A stretch of DNA of 64,000 nucleotides from Lishizhenia tianjinensis (GTDB lineage Bacteria > Bacteroidota > Bacteroidia > Flavobacteriales_D > Crocinitomicaceae), in the NCBI RefSeq assembly GCF_900116425.1, contig NZ_FPAS01000004.1:227278-291277 (forward strand). Reading direction: 5' to 3'. A program made the translations under genes and the position numbers. The notes beneath the pieces are model-generated. The model had not been told where the DNA came from and did no database searches. It saw only the letters and a list, made by a program, of their open reading frames with translations. Position 1 is the stretch's first letter; each line of letters opens with the position of its first letter. Shown here piece by piece: positions 60,167 through 64,000 of this stretch.

Positions 60167-63100
60167 TTATTGAATTACCAACTTAAGGATTGTGGTATAC
60201 TCCCTTTGTTTTATCTCCATGAAATAAATACTCGGACGTAGTTCTTGTACATCAATTACCACCGTTTCATTCGTCGGGATCTCAATGAAATCACCCTGCA
60301 GACTACTGCCTTTTGTGTCATATATTTTATAAGCAATTTTGTTTGCGCTACTATTAACTAAAATAGAGAAGATACCCTTGGATGGATTGGGATAAATCTC
60401 AATCTTACTAATTTGAGATGCCTCTTCTGCAGAAGCATGACAATTTCCAGAAGGGTCAACAAGTAGAACCAGAAGTGCCGTATCATTTGGACATACACTA
60501 CCTTCTACAACATACCTATAATTGTATTGCCCCGGAACTTGCGCAACTAAACTGTCAGGATTAGGAACTATATTGTAATTCGGATCTATCCAGTATCCTC
60601 CTGTATCCGTTGGAATATCACCTGCCGGAAAAGGTATCAATAAATCTACTGGACAATTCACCATAGTGTATTGAGAACTAGGTTCACCTGCATAAGGTAG
60701 TTTATCCAATTCAATTTGTGTCGATACCGTATCTGAAGCACACCCTAAATTACTCGCGTAAGAAATGTCATAAAAGCCTTCTTGTAGATCTTGTACCATT
60801 AAATGATGATTTAATATTGAGGCGTTTACAAATGGGACCGTTGAAAACCAAAATCCCTCTTCGTTTGGATAGGTCGAAAGCGTTGTTGTCAAATCCATAC
60901 TCTCTCCCGTGTAGCATATACCCGGATTAGCCTCAAATTGTATGTCTTGTAGGGTCTCAGGATCAGTTAATCGTATGGAAAATTCACCACCCGCAGCTGT
61001 TACATCATCATCCGAGTACAATATAAAATAAGTGTCTCCAGGTGTTAAACCACATAACACCCAATCGAAGGATACTAAACTTGTATCAAACATTGAATTG
61101 TCATTTGCTTCAATGAAAGAAAATGCATTCGCATTATTAACATCTGTAGTGCTAAAGACCGCAGCCTTATTGGCAACATTAATGGGTTGACTAATAGACT
61201 TGTTCAAATGATTTATTCCTGTAGCATCTATAATAACATTTCCTGAAGCCGGTGCAGTGAAATGAAACCATAATGCATTATTCACCGACTGATTCCCCCA
61301 ACCCGTAAGTGTATTTCCAGTAGGAATAGCACTGGCCAATTGAGTACTGATGCTTGCATTGCTTACATTTTGATTTGTAGTTACTAAAGCCACTCCATTT
61401 ACACTTAAAGGAATAGAACTCGATGGGCTTGTATTGGTACTTATATTGGCTGGAACTGGTGTAGGATAACAACTCCAAGCACTACTATCTATATATTGTC
61501 CTTGACTATAACACTCCCTCATTGCACATACCTCTAACATAAACGGAGTATTTAAATTGAGGTCTACAATCGAATCTATAGTAATTACTGGCCAGCTTAG
61601 ATTACTCTGAACGTAGTGTGTGTATGCCGGACTACCAACATATTTATAATAAACGTGGTTTTGGTAATTGAAGTTCGTGTTGGAATTATCTAGCGCAATG
61701 ATTAATGTATCCGTATGCACATCAGCATCTATAATCTTTGGGGGTGTACAATCAACAAATGTAAAGGTATCCATCAAAGCTGGACCTTGGGAAGCATTTC
61801 CACAATTCGTATTGAAGTAAACCTCATACGTGTTTCCTGCCGCTAAACCATTTGTACCCAAAACAAATTGATGCTGATTACTTCCAGAAACATTCAAATT
61901 AATACCTGCTCCCGGTGTATATCCTGTTGGACCATATTCTATACTAACGGATGAGTTGGTGTTGGCCCAAGTATAACGAATCACATTCTCACTTAAATCT
62001 TGTCGAGTTAGGTTGAATATAGGATCACATATCGTAGGTTCTAAAACTACACAGCTATTTCCTTGGAGGTAGGTTGCATCATTTAAAGAAATATCTAAAT
62101 TCTGAAGGGGGCCACGCACCCCTATTTCTGCATCTTTTCCAAAATCGAAATTTGGATTGGAGAAAACAACATCTTCATAGATGAAATAACAGTTCCCTGT
62201 ATTCTCCTCTAAAACTATTTCAAAATTAATTCTATCGGCATTGTTCTGAGAGGAAGAAACATATCCTCTATTTTTCCACTGTACGATAAATTTTCTATTT
62301 GGCGCAAAACCATCTGTTAAATAATATACCCCGTCAGTTAATACACCATTCGTATACGCAGATAAAGCCTGATTAAAGACGAAAAATCCATTTTGAGTAG
62401 ACGAAGCTATATCTGTTCCTATCGTGCCCGTTTGGGTGCCTAAAATAAGTGCACCGTCATGACCCACGGTAACTTCGTTTATAACTTGTCCTTGAAACTC
62501 GAAACTAAAGGGAAGTGTTAAGCCTGAAGCTTGACCATTGGTTAAATTTAAATTGGTACCCCAAAAGGTTATATCTTGGAAACTTGGGCATTGACCGATA
62601 ACATTATTAACATACAACGGTAAACCAGAAGTTGCTGCAGTGGTGCAAGTACTTGTAGAAGTATCTCCAGGAGCACACAAAGAACGTACACAAACATCAT
62701 ATACCGTATTGGGCAATAAATTGGTTAAGGTAGCATTTGTGGTAGCGATGTTCATTGTTGTTCCCGTACCTTGTTGAAATCCGTACGGTCCATATTCTAT
62801 GATAAAATTTATAGCCTGCCCAGGGGTAAAGCTTAAATCCATACTCGTTGGAGTAATTCCTGTTACTTCAAGGTTAGAGGGAGGACTACATAGGCCACCA
62901 TTGATCAGCAAACTCATGTCGAGTATATTCCCCACTGAGATATCATTATTTGCATCTAAGGGAGCCGTTGTATCTTTCTCTAGCATCACTCTCATCTTTG
63001 TCCAACCATTCAAAGCTGTAGCTGGAACGGTAAACGTATAGTTCGCTGTTCCTTGACTGCTAACATTGTCGAGTAATATAGATTCGTTTTGTTCAAATAT

Positions 63101-63415
63101 TCCGTTGCGGTTGTAATCTATCCAAGCTTCTAAAACACTGGTATAAAAAGTAGACGAACACGTGTTAACTCCAACATCTAACGAATAAGTAGAATTCGCT
63201 TGTAATTGTGCAGTTAGATTATTGAAATTACCATAACTCGAAGTAAAACCACATACTTGCTGAACATTGATAAAATTGTTCGAAGCATTATTCAGTTGGA
63301 CAGTATCTACATTTATAGCATTATGTATCTGAGCATGTGGAATCGAATAGGTTTGTGAAAATGCTGAAGTAATACTTATAGCCAGCATTAAACATAAAAA
63401 ATATAATTTTTTCAT
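60167..63415 (-). CDS. T9SS-secreted protein with GEVED, fibronectin III and pre-peptidase-like domains (1082 aa)
   Basis: Signal peptide to about residue 20 (SAFSQ). A GEVED domain lies near 88-165 (AWIDYNRNGIFEQNESIL). A fibronectin III unit follows at 175-255, then a jelly-roll domain at 270-460 (DGALILGTQTG, FVFNQALSAYT), another fibronectin III unit near 460-555, a pre-peptidase C-terminal-like domain near 660-820 (NALWFHFTAPASGNVIID) and Ig-like domains near 825-960. It ends with a type A sorting domain (KIEIYPNPSKGIF near 1002 to the end). Exported by T9SS; probable adhesin or matrix protein. No catalytic site recognised. Confidence 0.88.
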   Translation of the reverse strand: MKKLYFLCLMLAISITSAFSQTYSIPHAQIHNAINVDTVQLNNASNNFINVQQVCGFTSSYGNFNNLTAQLQANSTYSLDVGVNTCSSTFYTSVLEAWIDYNRNGIFEQNESILLDNVSSQGTANYTFTVPATALNGWTKMRVMLEKDTTAPLDANNDISVGNILDMSLLINGGLCSPPSNLEVTGITPTSMDLSFTPGQAINFIIEYGPYGFQQGTGTTMNIATTNATLTNLLPNTVYDVCVRSLCAPGDTSTSTCTTAATSGLPLYVNNVIGQCPSFQDITFWGTNLNLTNGQASGLTLPFSFEFQGQVINEVTVGHDGALILGTQTGTIGTDIASSTQNGFFVFNQALSAYTNGVLTDGVYYLTDGFAPNRKFIVQWKNRGYVSSSQNNADRINFEIVLEENTGNCYFIYEDVVFSNPNFDFGKDAEIGVRGPLQNLDISLNDATYLQGNSCVVLEPTICDPIFNLTRQDLSENVIRYTWANTNSSVSIEYGPTGYTPGAGINLNVSGSNQHQFVLGTNGLAAGNTYEVYFNTNCGNASQGPALMDTFTFVDCTPPKIIDADVHTDTLIIALDNSNTNFNYQNHVYYKYVGSPAYTHYVQSNLSWPVITIDSIVDLNLNTPFMLEVCAMRECYSQGQYIDSSAWSCYPTPVPANISTNTSPSSSIPLSVNGVALVTTNQNVSNASISTQLASAIPTGNTLTGWGNQSVNNALWFHFTAPASGNVIIDATGINHLNKSISQPINVANKAAVFSTTDVNNANAFSFIEANDNSMFDTSLVSFDWVLCGLTPGDTYFILYSDDDVTAAGGEFSIRLTDPETLQDIQFEANPGICYTGESMDLTTTLSTYPNEEGFWFSTVPFVNASILNHHLMVQDLQEGFYDISYASNLGCASDTVSTQIELDKLPYAGEPSSQYTMVNCPVDLLIPFPAGDIPTDTGGYWIDPNYNIVPNPDSLVAQVPGQYNYRYVVEGSVCPNDTALLVLLVDPSGNCHASAEEASQISKIEIYPNPSKGIFSILVNSSANKIAYKIYDTKGSSLQGDFIEIPTNETVVIDVQELRPSIYFMEIKQREYTTILKLVIQ

Positions 63416-63608
63416 ACGGTGGGGTTATTTAACACCCTAAACGAGAAGCTAACGCCATAGGTTGGTTATAAATGATTTAATTCCATAGACAAAACACTTC
63501 CCCTTTCATAAGCACTTTACTTTGCAATTAAAACAATGACTGAGTCCACGCATACTATGTAGTTATCGCAAATTCCCAAGTATAAAGAAAGAACCACCAA
63601 CACTTTTA

Positions 63609-63640
63609 AATTTTGAATTTTGAATAATGAATTTTGAATT
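63609..63640. repeat. Low-complexity A/T repeat
   Basis: Units of the form AATTTTGAATTTTGAAT with one AATAATG interruption, within the 585-bp gap that ends the window (63416-64000). No gene is seen in this gap before the terminator and rRNA at its end. Confidence 0.6.
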
Positions 63641-63648
63641 AAATCTGG

Positions 63649-63791
63649 CTGTTCGGGCGGGCTATCCGCTCTACTCCGTTGTGTTCAGCTTAGTGGACTA
63701 TGGTCAAACAATAAGTTTCTTAGCGTCACTTTCCGTTTTCCCTCTTCCACACAGCTGCTCCCATCCGGGGTGCCACTACTATCCCTAACAG
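63649..63791 (+). repeat. Structured intergenic repeat, copy 4 (most complete)
   Basis: Ends CTGTTCGGG and CCCTAACAG pair at eight of nine positions. Left half GGGCTATCCGCTCTACTCC and right half GGGGTGCCACTACTATCCC are the fullest form of the family. From memory, similar sequences are frequent between genes in Flavobacteriia. Confidence 0.7.
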
Positions 63792-63943
63792 AAGACAGTA
63801 TTGAGCAAGAGTTTTGAGGAATTTGAAATTGGAAATTGGAGATTGATTCTTCTAGTAAGGCTATCGCTCACTTGTATGGCGTGAGACGATGAACACCATC
63901 TCGTGTACTAATGACGGATCACTTTTCACCAATGGCTATAAAC

Positions 63944-63978
63944 TAAAAAAGCCTCATTCCGTTTGGAACAAGGCTTTC
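63944..63978 (-). terminator. Terminator downstream of the rRNA operon
   Basis: AAAGCCT and AGGCTTT pair with an inner TTCC/GGAA stem; on the minus strand a T6 run follows. It lies directly after the probable 5S rRNA end. Confidence 0.8.
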
Positions 63979-63985
63979 TAAAAAG

Positions 63986-64000
63986 TGGCGTCGACTTACT
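63986..64000 (-). rRNA. Probable 3' end of 5S rRNA (partial)
   Basis: On the minus strand AGTAAGTCGACGCCA matches the usual end of bacterial 5S rRNA (GAGTAGGTCGxCGCC) and is followed by a strong terminator. Only about 15 bases are in the window, so the call depends on this short match and its context. Confidence 0.6.

Noticed and set aside
1..64000. CRISPR arrays, tRNA genes and prophage
   Set aside because: I found no regularly spaced repeats with spacers, no tRNA-like T-loop or anticodon structures in the gaps, and no phage structural or integrase genes.

Overview
The window is bacterial chromosome from the Bacteroidetes, most likely order Flavobacteriales. The evidence is AT-rich DNA, several proteins with C-terminal type IX secretion (T9SS) sorting domains, a SusC-like TonB-dependent receptor, an alternative complex III operon, and promoter -7 elements of the Bacteroidetes form TAnnTTTG. 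The species cannot be named from sequence alone. Almost everything looks like ordinary vertically inherited chromosome. The only clear mobile element is a short IS with terminal inverted repeats at 50721-51654. The right edge enters the 3' end of what looks like a 5S rRNA gene on the minus strand.

Layout. 1-800: the end of an Omp28-like secreted protein and a small conserved gene. 813-2758 (minus): queG and ruvB, translationally coupled. 2835-14716 (minus): one respiratory operon, actABCDEF-coxBA, encoding quinol:cytochrome c oxidoreductase (alternative complex III) and cytochrome c oxidase. 14999-17545: a SPOR-domain protein and a YgiQ-type radical SAM protein. 17683-20818: two HisKA_2-type histidine kinases and a LytTR response regulator with overlapping genes, followed by a 3245-residue T9SS-exported protein and a smaller exported partner that shares a module with it. 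31728-32762 (minus): lspA and a DksA-like protein behind a near-consensus promoter. 33086-39384: an iron alcohol dehydrogenase, an alpha/beta hydrolase, an HD protein, an unrecognised protein, a small membrane protein, an Omp85-type barrel and exonuclease III.

39500-45023: a PhoB-type response regulator, a beta-helix lipoprotein and a TonB-dependent receptor. Upstream of all three genes lie TTAA-type half-sites at 11-bp spacing, the geometry of a Pho box, and the last two genes also share an 85% identical 67-bp promoter region. This looks like a small PhoB-type regulon for an outer-membrane uptake system. 45191-49105: ftsX, a DUF3098 gene, uppP, truB and queA, covering cell envelope and tRNA modification. 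49167-54850: a lipoprotein, an NYN/OST-HTH protein, the IS, a methyltransferase, a MerR regulator, a small coiled-coil protein and an aldehyde dehydrogenase. 55057-63415 (minus): two large T9SS adhesin-like proteins with a lipoprotein gene between them.

Four diverged copies of a structured intergenic repeat lie at about 34.3, 49.9, 54.9 and 63.7 kb. The main leads are the 11-bp-phased promoter repeats, the kinase pair with a degenerate second kinase next to the giant exported protein, the IS whose transposase lacks a recognisable catalytic core, and the dispersed structured repeat.
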